This document shows, in pieces, positions 1 through 9,368 of a stretch of 64,000 nt of DNA. The notes below the pieces were generated by a model. The model did no database searches and had not been told where the DNA came from. It saw nothing but the letters and a program-made list of their open reading frames with translations. Numbering within the stretch: the first letter of the stretch is position 1; every line of letters begins with the position of its first letter. This DNA is from Actinokineospora diospyrosa. GTDB taxonomy: Bacteria; Actinomycetota; Actinomycetes; Mycobacteriales; Pseudonocardiaceae. Made by a program: the position numbers and the translations under genes. The DNA lies in contig NZ_JAMTCO010000009.1 in NCBI RefSeq assembly GCF_024171925.1, positions 400,705 through 464,704 on the forward strand, read 5' to 3'.

Positions 1-87
1 GACTACGTGACCAAGCCGCTGGACGCCGACGACCTCATGGCCCGCGTGCACCGCTGGTTGGGCGACCGGGGGCCGCATGTCCCGTGA
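1..87 (+). CDS. Response regulator, C-terminal fragment
   Basis: Frame 1 is open from the first base and encodes 28 residues before TGA at 85-87. The segment begins DYVTKPLDADDLMARV, which is the last beta-strand and helix of a CheY-type receiver domain: the conserved Lys followed by Pro, then an acidic/hydrophobic helix ending in HRWL. The protein ends directly after the receiver, so it is probably a single-domain regulator or one with its output domain at the N-terminus. Its stop overlaps the start of the downstream SpoIIE-type phosphatase by 11 bp, so the two are translationally coupled and likely belong to one signalling pathway. The rest of the gene lies outside the window. Confidence 0.8.
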   Translation, partial: DYVTKPLDADDLMARVHRWLGDRGPHVP

Positions 88-2440
88 CACCACCGAGTTG
101 CCCACCCAGGACACGCGCGGCGCCGACGCGGTCGGTAGGCTCGCCGCGACCGTGGACCGGTTGCGCGCCCAGGTCCGGCACACGCAGGCCACCGCAGATG
201 GGCGTGCGGTGGTGGAGCTGGCCACGGGGATCCTGGTGGAGCGACTGCGTTGTGGGCCCGCGGAGGCCGCTGCGCAGCTCGCGGCGCTGGCGGGTCAGGC
301 CGGGCGACCGCAGGTGGAGCTGGCGGCGGAGATCGTCGACGAGGCGGCCGGTGACGGGTTGAGCGATGCGGCGCGCGGGCACCTGGATGGTGTCGTCGCC
401 GCGGGTGATCTAGACACTGTGGACGGATCTGTCGCGGTTCGGTTGCGCACAGCGGAAAGCGGCGTTCTGGCGGCGGATGATACGCAAGCCGTCGCTGTGT
501 CGTTGATGGAGAACGCGCTCGCCGCGTTGGGTGCGGTTGGTGTCGCGGTGTGGCAGGCCGGTGGTGACTTGTCGTTGACCTTGGCCGGGTGCGCGGGTTT
601 TGCCGCGGACGAGGGTGGTCGGTGGCGGTACGTGCCGCCGGGGGTGGACGTGCCCGCGCGACGGGCATTGTCCACTCGCGACGTTGAGTGGGTTTCGTCG
701 TTGTCCGCGGCTGGGATCGCGTCGATCGGGCAGCGGGGCGCGCCCGACGGTGCGCGGGCGGCGGTTCCGGCGGTCGCTGGCGGGCGGGTCGTCGGGGTCT
801 TGGAGGTGTGCTGGCCCGGTCCGGTGAGCCAGCTCGCCCCGCGGGTGTGGCGGCAGTTGGACGCGTTGGCGCGGTTGTGCGCGCACACCTTGGACGCGCC
901 GGGCACGGTGGTCGCCGAGGTCGACCGGGGCGAGGTCGCCGAACTGGCCGATCTCGCCGACGGCTTGCGCGACCCGGCCTTGGTGTTGCGGCCCGACCGC
1001 GACGCGCTCGGTCGGTTGGCGGACTTCAGGATCGTGCACGCCAACCCGCGGTTCAACGACCTGGGCGGCAGACCGCGCGAGGAGGTCGTCGGCGCGCCGT
1101 TGCTGGAGGTGTACCCGCTCGCAGCGGCGGAGAGCGGGCTTTTCGCCCTGGTGGAACGGGTTTACGCCACCGGTGAGCCGGTGCGCGCCGACCGGGTCGA
1201 TTTCACCGCCGTGGTCGGTCAAGTCCCGGCGGCCGCGGCGCTGGGCATCGGGATCAGCCGGGTCGGTGACGCCGTGTTCCTGGTGTGGCATATAGAGGAC
1301 GAGGCGACCCGGCTGGCGAACCTGCTGCGGCACGCCCAGCGGCTGGGGCGGATCGGCGGGTTCGAGGAGGACTTGGCCACCGGCGAGATCGCTTGGAACA
1401 GCGAGCTTTTCGAGCTCTACGGGCTGCCCGCGGGTGCGCGACCGGTGCCGCTGGAGCGGTTGGCCCGCTACGCCCACCCCGACGACGCGGTGGTGATCGG
1501 CCGGTTCCTGCGGACCCTGCTGCACCACCAGCGCCCGGCGTCCACCGCGTTCCGGCTGCTGCGCCCGGACGGCGTGGCCCGGCACATCCGGGTGATCGCC
1601 GAACCCGTCCCCGGTCCCGCCGCCGCGGTGCGCGGTGCGTACCAGGACATCTCGGCGCAGCACTGGACCGAGGTCGCGCTGGCCGCCACGCGCGAGCAGC
1701 TGGCGCACAGCGAGCAGCAGTCCGTGGAGCGCAACCGGCTCGCGCTGCAACTGCAGCACGCGATCATGCCGCCCGCGCAGAACACCCTGCAAACCCAACA
1801 CCTCGACGTCGCCGTCCGCTACCGCCCCGCCGAGAAGGACCACCTCGTCGGCGGCGACTGGTACGACGCGGTCGTGCTGCCGTCCTCGCAGATCCTGCTG
1901 TGCGTGGGCGACATCGCTGGCCACGGCATCGAGGCGGCCACCAGCATGGTCGTCCTGCGCAACGCCCTGCGCGGCCTGTCGGCCACCGGTGCGGGCCCCG
2001 CGCAGCTGCTGACCTGGCTCAACCTGGTCACCCGCCACCTCACCGACCACGTCACCGCCACCGCCGTCTGCGCCCTCTTCAACCCCGCCGACCGAACCCT
2101 GCGCTGGGCCCGAGCGGGCCACCTACCCCCGGTCCTGATCAAGGACACCCACGCCACAACCCTGCCCCTGATCCAAGGCCCCCTCCTAGGCGGCCTGGCC
2201 AACCCGGTCTACGAGGAGTCCCACCTCCATATAGCGGAAGCCGACACCCTCCTCCTCTACACCGACGGCCTGATCGAACGCAAAGACCGCACCGTAGAAC
2301 AATCCCTCTCCCGCCTGCTCTCCACCGCAGCCCGCGAAAACTCCACTTTGGACCAACATCTAGACCACCTCCTCCTCCACAGCAACTCCGACACCGACGA
2401 CGACACCTGCATAGTCGGCTTCCAACTCCGCCGCAGCTGA
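77..2440 (+). CDS. ANTAR-GAF-PAS-PAS-SpoIIE (PP2C-type) phosphatase
   Basis: This 787-residue cytosolic signalling protein has no membrane segment. The N-terminal 90 residues resemble an ANTAR helical bundle (ATGILVERLRCGPAEAAAQL). They are followed by a GAF-like domain (about 125-275), a PAS fold (about 290-405), a second PAS (about 420-530) with the typical RIGGFEEDLATGEIAW start, and a SpoIIE/RsbU phosphatase domain (about 560-787) with GGDWYDAV and VGDIAGHGIEAA metal-binding motifs and a terminal DDDTCIVGF. The family dephosphorylates anti-anti-sigma factors in partner-switching cascades. The upstream response-regulator fragment overlaps it and may control it. An RNA-binding role for the ANTAR segment is uncertain, because these domains are often only structural in such fusions. 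Confidence 0.85.
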   Translation: MSRDTTELPTQDTRGADAVGRLAATVDRLRAQVRHTQATADGRAVVELATGILVERLRCGPAEAAAQLAALAGQAGRPQVELAAEIVDEAAGDGLSDAARGHLDGVVAAGDLDTVDGSVAVRLRTAESGVLAADDTQAVAVSLMENALAALGAVGVAVWQAGGDLSLTLAGCAGFAADEGGRWRYVPPGVDVPARRALSTRDVEWVSSLSAAGIASIGQRGAPDGARAAVPAVAGGRVVGVLEVCWPGPVSQLAPRVWRQLDALARLCAHTLDAPGTVVAEVDRGEVAELADLADGLRDPALVLRPDRDALGRLADFRIVHANPRFNDLGGRPREEVVGAPLLEVYPLAAAESGLFALVERVYATGEPVRADRVDFTAVVGQVPAAAALGIGISRVGDAVFLVWHIEDEATRLANLLRHAQRLGRIGGFEEDLATGEIAWNSELFELYGLPAGARPVPLERLARYAHPDDAVVIGRFLRTLLHHQRPASTAFRLLRPDGVARHIRVIAEPVPGPAAAVRGAYQDISAQHWTEVALAATREQLAHSEQQSVERNRLALQLQHAIMPPAQNTLQTQHLDVAVRYRPAEKDHLVGGDWYDAVVLPSSQILLCVGDIAGHGIEAATSMVVLRNALRGLSATGAGPAQLLTWLNLVTRHLTDHVTATAVCALFNPADRTLRWARAGHLPPVLIKDTHATTLPLIQGPLLGGLANPVYEESHLHIAEADTLLLYTDGLIERKDRTVEQSLSRLLSTAARENSTLDQHLDHLLLHSNSDTDDDTCIVGFQLRRS

Positions 2441-2500
2441 ACCGGGCGTCGAGCTGGGTCGGTCACTGTGGGTAGCCGCTGAAGGCAAGGTGGACGCGCA

Positions 2501-2540
2501 CCGCATGGGGGCTGGGTCCGCGATCCCAACCCCCATGCGG
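2501..2540. terminator. Hairpin terminator between convergent genes
   Basis: Arms at 2501-2516 and 2525-2540 (ccgcatgggggctggg and cccaacccccatgcgg) pair at 15 of 16 positions around an 8-base loop. It sits between the converging phosphatase and aminotransferase genes, 7 bp beyond the aminotransferase stop. There is no strong U-tract, as is usual in high-GC actinobacteria. It probably serves both strands. Confidence 0.65.
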
Positions 2541-2547
2541 CCGAGCC

Positions 2548-3921
2548 TCACAGCAGCTTCGCGGCCTCTGTCAGGGTCTCGCGCAGGATGCGTTCGATCT
2601 CGTCGAACTCCTCCTGCCCGCTGATCAACGGCGGCGCGACCTGTACCACCGCGTCCCCTCGATCGTCCGGCCTGCAGTACAGCCCGTTGTCGAACAGCGC
2701 TCGTGGCAGGAACCCTCGGATCAGCCGCTCACGCTCGTCCGCGTCCAAGGTCTCACGAGTCGCCGCGTCCTTAACCAGCTCCACCGCCCAGAAGTACCCG
2801 TCGCCGCGGATGTCGCCGACGATGGGGAGGTCGAGGAGTTTGCGCATGGTGGCGCCGAAGGCGGCTTCGTTCGCGAGAACCCGTGAGTTCAGGCCCTCGG
2901 ACTCGAAGATGTCGAGGTTGGCCAACGCGACCGCCGCTGCTACTGGGTGGCCGCCGAAGGTGTAGCCGTGGGGGAATACGGTTTTGTCCTGGAGGAAGGG
3001 TTCCACGACGCGGTCGGTGGTGATCATGGCGCCGATGGGGGCGTAGCCGGAGCTCATGCCCTTGGCGCAGGTCACGATGTCGGGCTGGTAGCCGAACTTC
3101 GAGCAGGCGAACGTGGTGCCGTGCCTGCCGAACGCGCAGATCACCTCGTCCGACACCAGCAGGACGTCGTACTTGTCGCAGATTTCGCGGACTCGTGCGA
3201 AGTACCCGGGCGGTGGTGTCAAGCAGCCGCCCGAGTTCTGCACCGGTTCTAGCACCACCGCGGCGACGGTTTCCGGGCCCTCGAAGAGGATCGCCTCCTC
3301 GATCCGGTTCGCTGCCCACTGTCCAAACGCGACAAGGTCGTCAGCGTGTTCGCTGGCTCGGTAGAAATTGGTGTTGGGAACCCGGAAACCGCCCGGCGTC
3401 AAGGGTTCGAACTGTTGCTTCATCGCGGGCAGGCCGGTGATCGCAAGAGCTCCCTGCGGGGTCCCGTGGTAGGCGACGGCGCGGCTGATCACTTTGTGCT
3501 TGAGGGGGCGGCCGGTGAGTTTGAAGTACTGCTTGGCCAGCTTCCACGCGCTCTCTACCGCTTCGCCGCCGCCGGTGGTGAAGAAGACGCGGTTGAGGTC
3601 ACCGGGAGCCTCGGCGGCCAGGCGTTCGGCGAGGGCGATCACCGGGGGAGTGGCGTACCCCCACACCGGGAAGTACGCCAACTCGGCGGCCTGGGCGGCC
3701 ATCACGGAGGCCAGTTCGGTGCGGCCGTGGCCCGCTTGGACGACGAAAAGGCCGGAGAGGCCGTCCAGGACGCGCCTGCCCTGGTCGTCCCAGATGTAGG
3801 CGCCCTCGCCCCGGGTGATGACCGGGGTGCGCGGCGCGGAGAGCCGGGTGAAGTGCGGCCACAAGTTCCCCCACCCGGTCTGGGTCGGACCAACCGCCGC
3901 GGCGTGCTCGGTGAGCGTCAT
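2548..3921 (-). CDS. Class III (omega-amino acid:pyruvate type) aminotransferase
   Basis: This 457-residue PLP enzyme of aminotransferase fold type I, class III, should transfer the terminal amino group of a beta- or omega-amino acid to pyruvate or a similar acceptor. Visible motifs are FTTGGGEAVESAWKLAKQYF in the PLP-binding half, LVSDEVICAFGRHG with the cofactor-contacting Asp, and TCAKGMSSGYAPIGAM containing the Schiff-base Lys. Length is normal for the family. It starts at ATG with an AAGGACGGG ribosome site 13 bp after the stop of the dehydrogenase gene, so both form one operon. With that partner a beta-alanine or 3-aminoisobutyrate to semialdehyde step is the best guess. Other omega-amino donors cannot be excluded. 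Confidence 0.85.
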   Translation of the reverse strand: MTLTEHAAAVGPTQTGWGNLWPHFTRLSAPRTPVITRGEGAYIWDDQGRRVLDGLSGLFVVQAGHGRTELASVMAAQAAELAYFPVWGYATPPVIALAERLAAEAPGDLNRVFFTTGGGEAVESAWKLAKQYFKLTGRPLKHKVISRAVAYHGTPQGALAITGLPAMKQQFEPLTPGGFRVPNTNFYRASEHADDLVAFGQWAANRIEEAILFEGPETVAAVVLEPVQNSGGCLTPPPGYFARVREICDKYDVLLVSDEVICAFGRHGTTFACSKFGYQPDIVTCAKGMSSGYAPIGAMITTDRVVEPFLQDKTVFPHGYTFGGHPVAAAVALANLDIFESEGLNSRVLANEAAFGATMRKLLDLPIVGDIRGDGYFWAVELVKDAATRETLDADERERLIRGFLPRALFDNGLYCRPDDRGDAVVQVAPPLISGQEEFDEIERILRETLTEAAKLL

Positions 3922-3934
3922 GTCCCGTCCTTGT

Positions 3935-5425
3935 TCAGTCGTTGCGGGGAAAACCGAGGTTGAGGCCAGCGTGGCTCGAGTCGGGCCAGCGCGACGTCAC
4001 GACCTTGCCCCGGGTGAAGAAGTGCACGCCGTCGGTGCCGTGGGCGTGGGTGTCGCCGAAGAGCGAGTCCTTCCAGCCGCCGAACGAGTAGTAGGCGACC
4101 GGGACCGGGATCGGCACGTTCACCCCGATCATGCCGACCTCGACCTCGTTCTCGAACCGCCGCGCCGCGCCGCCGTCGGTGGTGAAGATCGCCGTGCCGT
4201 TGCCGTACCGGTTGGCGTTGACCAGGGCCAGCGCCTCGGTGTAGCTGTCGACCCGGACCACCGACAGCACCGGGCCGAAGATCTCGTCGGTGTACACCGA
4301 CATCTCCGGTGTCACGTGGTCGAGCAGCGTCGGACCCAGGAAGAACCCGCTGCCGTCGGCGTCCGGCTCGACCTTCCTGCCGTCCACCACGACCCGCGCC
4401 CCGGCCCGCTCACCGGCGTCGACGTAGCCCGCCACCCGGTCGCGGTGCTCGGCGGTCACCAGTGGGCCCATGTCGCAGCCCCGCCGTCCGTCGCCGGTGC
4501 GCAGCCCACTCGCCCGCTCGGCGATCGCGGCCACCAACGGGTCGGCGATCTCGCCCACCGCGACCACCACGCTGATCGCCATGCACCGCTCACCCGCCGA
4601 ACCGAACCCGGCGTTCACGGCCGCGTCCGCCGTCAGACCCAAGTCGGCGTCAGGTAGCACCACCATGTGGTTCTTAGCCCCACCGAGCGCCTGGACCCGC
4701 TTGCCCGCCGCGCTCGCGCGCTCATGGACATACCGGGCCACCGGAGTCGACCCGACGAACGACACAGCCTTGATCGCCGGGTGGTCCAAGAGCCCGTCCA
4801 CGGCCTCCTTATCGCCCTGCAGCACGGTGAACACACCGTCCGGTAGACCTGCCCGCTTCCAGAGCTCCGCTAGCAGCAACGCGGCCGAGGGGTCCTTCTC
4901 ACTCGGCTTAAGCACCACCGTGTTGCCCGCGGCGATCGCGATCGGCACGAACCACAGCGGCACCATCACCGGGAAGTTGAACGGGCTGATCACCGCCACC
5001 GGCCCCAGCGGCTGCCGCAGCGAGTGCACGTTGACCCCGGTCGAGGCGTTCTCGGTGTACCCGCCCTTGAGCAGGTGCCCGATCCCGCACGCGAACTCCA
5101 CGACCTCCAGCCCGCGCGCCACCTCGCCCTGGGCGTCGGACAGCACCTTGCCGTGCTCGGCGGTGATGATCTCGGCGAGGTCGTCCTTCGCGGCGTCCAG
5201 CAGCTCGCGGAAGGCGAACAGCACCCGCGTGCGCCGCGACAGCGCCGTGTCGCGCCAGCCGGGGAACGCCGCGGCGGCCGCGGCCACCGCCCGCTCGACC
5301 TCGGCGGGCCCCGCGAGCGCCACCTGCCGGGCCACCGCGCCGGTCGCCGGGTCGAAGACCTCGCCCGTGCGCCCGCCGGGCGAGTGCGCCCCGTTGATCC
5401 AGTGCCCCGCGATCTCCGCGCTCAT
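3935..5425 (-). CDS. mmsA: CoA-acylating methylmalonate/malonate-semialdehyde dehydrogenase
   Basis: A full-length (496 residues) NAD-dependent aldehyde dehydrogenase of the MmsA/IolA branch, which converts (methyl)malonate semialdehyde and CoA to propionyl- or acetyl-CoA plus CO2. Sequence marks are FNFPVMVPLWFVPIAIAAGN and LKPSEKDPSAALLLAELWKRAGLPDGVF in the cofactor half, FVGSTPVARYVHERA, and GSAGERCMAISVVVAVG with the catalytic Cys. The MmsA-like GxxGERCMA context separates it from ordinary aldehyde dehydrogenases. It starts at ATG 5425 with a GGAGGGA ribosome site. It is first in an operon with the aminotransferase and divergent from the PucR regulator, so the set is a plausible beta-amino acid degradation unit. 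Confidence 0.88.
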   Translation of the reverse strand: MSAEIAGHWINGAHSPGGRTGEVFDPATGAVARQVALAGPAEVERAVAAAAAAFPGWRDTALSRRTRVLFAFRELLDAAKDDLAEIITAEHGKVLSDAQGEVARGLEVVEFACGIGHLLKGGYTENASTGVNVHSLRQPLGPVAVISPFNFPVMVPLWFVPIAIAAGNTVVLKPSEKDPSAALLLAELWKRAGLPDGVFTVLQGDKEAVDGLLDHPAIKAVSFVGSTPVARYVHERASAAGKRVQALGGAKNHMVVLPDADLGLTADAAVNAGFGSAGERCMAISVVVAVGEIADPLVAAIAERASGLRTGDGRRGCDMGPLVTAEHRDRVAGYVDAGERAGARVVVDGRKVEPDADGSGFFLGPTLLDHVTPEMSVYTDEIFGPVLSVVRVDSYTEALALVNANRYGNGTAIFTTDGGAARRFENEVEVGMIGVNVPIPVPVAYYSFGGWKDSLFGDTHAHGTDGVHFFTRGKVVTSRWPDSSHAGLNLGFPRND

Positions 5426-5552
5426 CCGCGTCCCTCCGCCAAGTGGTCCCGCCCCAGCCTCGGGCAGGTGGAGCGCCCCGGGCTAGTGACACAATGGCGC
5501 TGATCACGCCTGACACCCGACGATGTGTAAGCGACCGTGTTAGGGTCCGGCC

Positions 5553-7139
5553 GTGTACCCCACGGTGGCGGACGTGCTCGCCACGCCCTGCGTCCAGGTG
5601 GGCCGCCCCCGTGTGCGCGCGGGCGAGGAGAACCTGGACGAACCCGTCCGCTGGGTGCACGTCAGCGAGATCACCGACGTCGCGGGCACCCTGGCGGGCG
5701 GCGAGTTGCTGCTGTCCACCGGCATCGTCGCCACCGCGCCCGGCACCGACCTCGCCGCCTACGTCACGACCCTGGCCGAGGCCGGGGTCCGCGGGCTCAT
5801 CATCGAGCTGGGCAGGCACCTGCCCGCCCTGCCCGAACCCCTGGTGCGCACCGCCCGCAGGCTCGGTTTCCCGCTGGTCGAGCTGCGCCGCGCGGTGCGC
5901 TTCGTGGAGATCACCGAGGCCGTGCACGCCCGCATCGTCAACGTCCAGCACGAGCGGTTGCGGTTCACCCAGCAGGTCGACGCGGTGTTCACCACGCTGA
6001 CCGTCGAGGGCGCCCGCGTCGAGGAGGTCCTCGACCAGGCCAGCGCCCTCGGCGGCCACCCGGTCGTGCTGGAGGACCTGGCCCACCACGCGATCGCGTT
6101 CAGCGGCACCACCCGGGCGGGGGAGTTGCTGCGCGACTGGGAGTCGCGGTCCCGGCTCGCGGCCGCGGGCGGGGAGACCGCCGTGGCGGGCCCCGAGCGG
6201 TGGCTGTGCACGCCCGTCGGCCCGCGCCGGGGCCGCTGGGGCAGGCTGGTCGTGCCGATGGCGGTGGCCGACCCGGACCACGTCACCGCCGTGCTCGAAC
6301 GCGCCGCGGCGACCCTCGCGATCACCCGCATGCTCCAGGGCGGGGGCCGCGACGTGGCGCTGGACGCGCACGGCGGCCTGCTGCGGGACCTGCTCACCGG
6401 CCAGGTCACCGACGAACAGGCCGTGAACGCCCGCCTGCGCGCCCTCGGCCTGCGCGCCGGACGGGCCTACGCGGTGCTGGTCCTCGGCGTGCCCGGCGAC
6501 CCCTCCGCCGATGCCGACCAGGCTGTCCTCGACGCCGCGGCGGCCACCGCGCGCGAGCAGGGCAGAGCCGCGCTGACCGGCGTCACCGCCCCCGGCCGGG
6601 TCGCCGTCGTGTTCTCCTGCGCCGCGGAGACCGACGAACCCGCCGCCGTCCGCTCCTTCCTGGCCGCGGTGGCGACCCACCCGGGCCTGCCGGGCGCGAC
6701 GATCGCCGCCGCTGCCACCCCGACCACCCGACTCACCGGCCTGTCCGCGGCACTGGAAGAGGCCACGCACGTCGCCAACGCCGTGGCCGCCGCCCCCGGG
6801 AGGGTGGCGGAGCGAGAGGTGTACCGCAGCCGCGACCTCGGCGCCCGGGGCCTGCTGTGGTCACTGCGCGCCGACCCCCGGCTGCACCAGTTCACCGAAC
6901 TCCAACTGGACCCGCTGCTCAGCCACCGGCACGAACAGGACCTGCTGGACCTGCTGCGCGCCTACCTCGCCACCAACGGCAACGTCGCTGTCCTCGCCCG
7001 CACCCTGCACCTGAGCCGCCCAGCCGTCTACGCCCGCCTCAACCGCCTCTCCGACGTCCTCGGCCGCGACATCACCGACGCCGAGACCCGCCTGTCGCTC
7101 CACCTCGCCGTCCTGGCCTACGACCAAGCCGGGCCCTGA
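5553..7139 (+). CDS. PucR family transcriptional regulator
   Basis: A 528-residue regulator starting at GTG 5553. The N-terminal part (about 5-125) is the PucR/purine-catabolism sensory domain (VRWVHVSEITDVAGTLAGGELLLSTGI). A GGDEF-like middle follows, and the C-terminus carries the PucR helix-turn-helix (LLDLLRAYLATNGNVAVLARTLHLSRPAVYARLNRLSDVLG). The family binds small nitrogen metabolites and regulates neighbouring catabolic genes. It is divergent from the mmsA-aminotransferase operon across a 127-bp gap and is probably its regulator. A TTAGGGT element ends about 9 bases before the GTG, so the transcript may have little or no leader. The effector cannot be deduced. Confidence 0.88.
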   Translation: MYPTVADVLATPCVQVGRPRVRAGEENLDEPVRWVHVSEITDVAGTLAGGELLLSTGIVATAPGTDLAAYVTTLAEAGVRGLIIELGRHLPALPEPLVRTARRLGFPLVELRRAVRFVEITEAVHARIVNVQHERLRFTQQVDAVFTTLTVEGARVEEVLDQASALGGHPVVLEDLAHHAIAFSGTTRAGELLRDWESRSRLAAAGGETAVAGPERWLCTPVGPRRGRWGRLVVPMAVADPDHVTAVLERAAATLAITRMLQGGGRDVALDAHGGLLRDLLTGQVTDEQAVNARLRALGLRAGRAYAVLVLGVPGDPSADADQAVLDAAAATAREQGRAALTGVTAPGRVAVVFSCAAETDEPAAVRSFLAAVATHPGLPGATIAAAATPTTRLTGLSAALEEATHVANAVAAAPGRVAEREVYRSRDLGARGLLWSLRADPRLHQFTELQLDPLLSHRHEQDLLDLLRAYLATNGNVAVLARTLHLSRPAVYARLNRLSDVLGRDITDAETRLSLHLAVLAYDQAGP

Positions 7140-7162
7140 CGAGACGCTGGACCATGTGCGGC

Positions 7163-8269
7163 CTAGTGGGGAAGCCGGAACACCGCAGCGGCTTCGTCCA
7201 TGTCGACGATCGAGGCCAAGGTTTGGTCCAGGCCCTGCAGCGCCTCGGCGGGCATTCCCTGCCTATAGGCGGACAGCGAGGCGAAGTTCAGTGTGGCGAG
7301 GTTGTTCCACGCCACAGGCAAGTCTTCCGGAGTCGGCCGCACTACTGCCGGGGCGCTCGCCGGTGAGATGGTGGTCGCCGCCAACTCGGCGAGGACACCG
7401 GGCACCGGACCCGCTCCGGCAAGGGAGATGCGGACGACGAACGCGCGGTCGGTGTACCGGTGCGCGGCATCCAGGATCGCGTCCCGGGCGATGGGCGCGA
7501 AGGGATCCGGCTGCCTCGCACCTCCCCAGACGGCGGTCGTCGGTGGACCGGGCGCGGCGAGCTTGGCCAACTCGGCGGCACGGGCGCCGAGGTGCGCCTT
7601 GAGCCCGGGACCGACCGCGTACGGGGCGAGGCCGATCGAGAGCAGCACGCGCGAGGGCTGGGCGGCGAGCGCGGACCACAGCGGCTCCCAGGAGTTGCGC
7701 TGGTGCCGCAACGGGCTGACCGTCGTCAGCCACGGGTGCTGGGCGTCGTCACGGCTGCTCCGCCGCGCGGTGAGGCGCTTGCGCAGTTCGACGACATCGC
7801 CCGGCGGCGGGAACGGTCTGAGGACGTCGTGGATCTCCACGTCTTCGGTGACCCCGGTCGTCGCGGTTCCGGGGATGTCGCCGAGGTGGTCGCGCACGGT
7901 GGCGGCCCGCTGCTCGGCCTCGGCGCGGGTACGGCCCTCGGCCCGGGTCAGCAGGTAGCAGTCCAGCCGCCCTTCGCCGGGGCGGTTCAGGTAGCGCACC
8001 TCCATCGGCGCGGTGCCCAGCACTGACCAACTGGCCCGCAACCAGGCCGAGTTGTCCGGTGCGGTCGCCTCGCCGTGGTGGATGTGCACCCCGCCGAGCA
8101 GTTGCCCGGTCTGCACGACCGTCTGCGCTGGACCGCTCTGCTGGTTGTGCACTCCCGCCAGGTGCGGCGGCGCGGTCGGCGGGGCCGTCTGCGCGGTCGC
8201 GGCCCGGACCCGGCTCGCGGCCCACGCCCACCACCGGTCCACCCCCTGGGTGACGGCGATCCCGGTCAT
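7163..8269 (-). CDS. Unknown protein with VHN..VVQ..GGVH motif
   Basis: No family is recognised for this 368-residue protein. The start is ATG 8269, which overlaps the stop of the upstream gene (ATGA). A longer reading frame continues upstream only because it is open inside that gene. Residues 1-35 form a Trp-rich helix and linker. Residues 40-66 hold a motif of the type V-x-N...V-V-Q-x-G-x-L-x-G-G-V-H-x-H, which also occurs near the N-terminus of the broken STAND protein at 20580-22792. The rest is predicted soluble alpha/beta, with SPLRHQRNSWEPLWSALAAQPSRVLLSIGLAPY reminiscent of the N-terminal domain of secretion or conjugation proteins, although no P-loop is visible. Coupling to the two-helix membrane protein upstream suggests a two-component complex at the membrane. 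Confidence 0.6.
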   Translation of the reverse strand: MTGIAVTQGVDRWWAWAASRVRAATAQTAPPTAPPHLAGVHNQQSGPAQTVVQTGQLLGGVHIHHGEATAPDNSAWLRASWSVLGTAPMEVRYLNRPGEGRLDCYLLTRAEGRTRAEAEQRAATVRDHLGDIPGTATTGVTEDVEIHDVLRPFPPPGDVVELRKRLTARRSSRDDAQHPWLTTVSPLRHQRNSWEPLWSALAAQPSRVLLSIGLAPYAVGPGLKAHLGARAAELAKLAAPGPPTTAVWGGARQPDPFAPIARDAILDAAHRYTDRAFVVRISLAGAGPVPGVLAELAATTISPASAPAVVRPTPEDLPVAWNNLATLNFASLSAYRQGMPAEALQGLDQTLASIVDMDEAAAVFRLPH

Positions 8270-9069
8270 CGGCCCGCCTGCGGGGCGTTCCCGAACGGCA
8301 GGCTCTCGAGGGCGGGCAACCCCGCCGGGAACCCGTACTCCTGGGACACGGTCGTCCCCTCGATCGCGGTGTGCAGCGCCTCCCGGCACACGGCGTGCAC
8401 GGCCTCGCGCATCGCCTTGAGCCGCTCGAGGCCGAGCACCATCGAGACCGAGTTCGCGTCGGTGACCCGGGCCGTCCTGATCAGGGCACTGCCCTTGCGG
8501 ATCCGCCACATCGCCCAGCCCAGGTAGAGGCTGGTGCCGTAGCTGAACACCGACACGTACACGTAGTGCTGGCCGTCGACGAGCACCAGCGTGTTGCCCG
8601 TCGCCCCGTAGGCGGTGGGTGTGCGCGCCGCGACGTAGTTGGTCACCGGCATCTGCCGGTCGCGCAGGGCGCCCGCGACGTGGCTGTAGACCGAGTCCGC
8701 CGCGGCCGACTTGCCGGGCAGCAGCGTGTACCACTCGCTGATCGCCTCCTGCCGCTCGCTGTTGAGGAACACCAGCCAGGTGGTGGCGAAGACGAGCACG
8801 CCGAGGACGAGTCCGACGATGAGGAACGTGGACCCGTCGTCGCTTCGGCGCGAGAACGACGAGCCGAAGAACTGGCCGTTGACGACCTGGAAGGCCAGGA
8901 ACGCGAGGAAGGTGCCGAGGCCGAGTTTGATCGACCTGCGCCACACCGCGCCGATGATGTCGCTGGTGACGGTGTCGGCGAGCAGCAAATCGGTCGGCTC
9001 GTGCCGCAGCCGCTCCCGCAGGTACACCTCGTCGCCGTCGTCCCGCGCTATTCCCGGCTGTTCCGACAT
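8266..9069 (-). CDS. Two-helix membrane protein of unknown function
   Basis: A 267-residue protein with start ATG 9069, chosen because a GGGGAGGACGGGG ribosome site lies directly upstream. A longer in-frame start exists at 9153 but lacks one. A cytosolic N-terminus (YLRERLRHEPTDLLLADTV) precedes two transmembrane helices (about residues 50-68 and 82-102). A soluble domain follows, beginning around SERQEAISEWYTLLPGKSAAADSVYSHVAGAL and containing a probable beta-rich core (GNTLVLVDGQHYVYVSVFSYGTSLYLGWAMWRI). It is the upstream partner of the 7163-8269 gene, overlapping it by four bases. I do not recognise the family. A role in a membrane-associated complex is inferred only from gene coupling. 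Confidence 0.6.
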   Translation of the reverse strand: MSEQPGIARDDGDEVYLRERLRHEPTDLLLADTVTSDIIGAVWRRSIKLGLGTFLAFLAFQVVNGQFFGSSFSRRSDDGSTFLIVGLVLGVLVFATTWLVFLNSERQEAISEWYTLLPGKSAAADSVYSHVAGALRDRQMPVTNYVAARTPTAYGATGNTLVLVDGQHYVYVSVFSYGTSLYLGWAMWRIRKGSALIRTARVTDANSVSMVLGLERLKAMREAVHAVCREALHTAIEGTTVSQEYGFPAGLPALESLPFGNAPQAGR

Positions 9070-9368
9070 TCCCCGTCCTCCCCGTTCGGCGGCATGGCCT
9101 CGGGTTCTGTGCACACCCGGGCGCCAGTCGTCCACCTTAGCGAGCGCGGTCAAACAATGGGGTTCGGTTGTCCATCATTTGTCTGGTTGACACTGACAAT
9201 GGGCCGCGGGTCGCTTTTCGGGCGAAATTGACTCGGATTTGACGGCGGGGTGGACCGCTGATTGTCGGGGGGCAGCCGGGTCGCACGATCGGGTGGCCGG
9301 GCCGCCGTGCCCCGGGATTGTCGGTGCCCCGTGCGAGGCTCAGCGGTGCCCCGGCCGAGGAGACCGCC

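Noticed and set aside
4908-6770. A 620-codon minus frame spanning the mmsA/PucR junction
   Set aside because: It crosses two clear genes on both strands and encodes only low-complexity Gly/Arg/Ala sequence, so it is a shadow.
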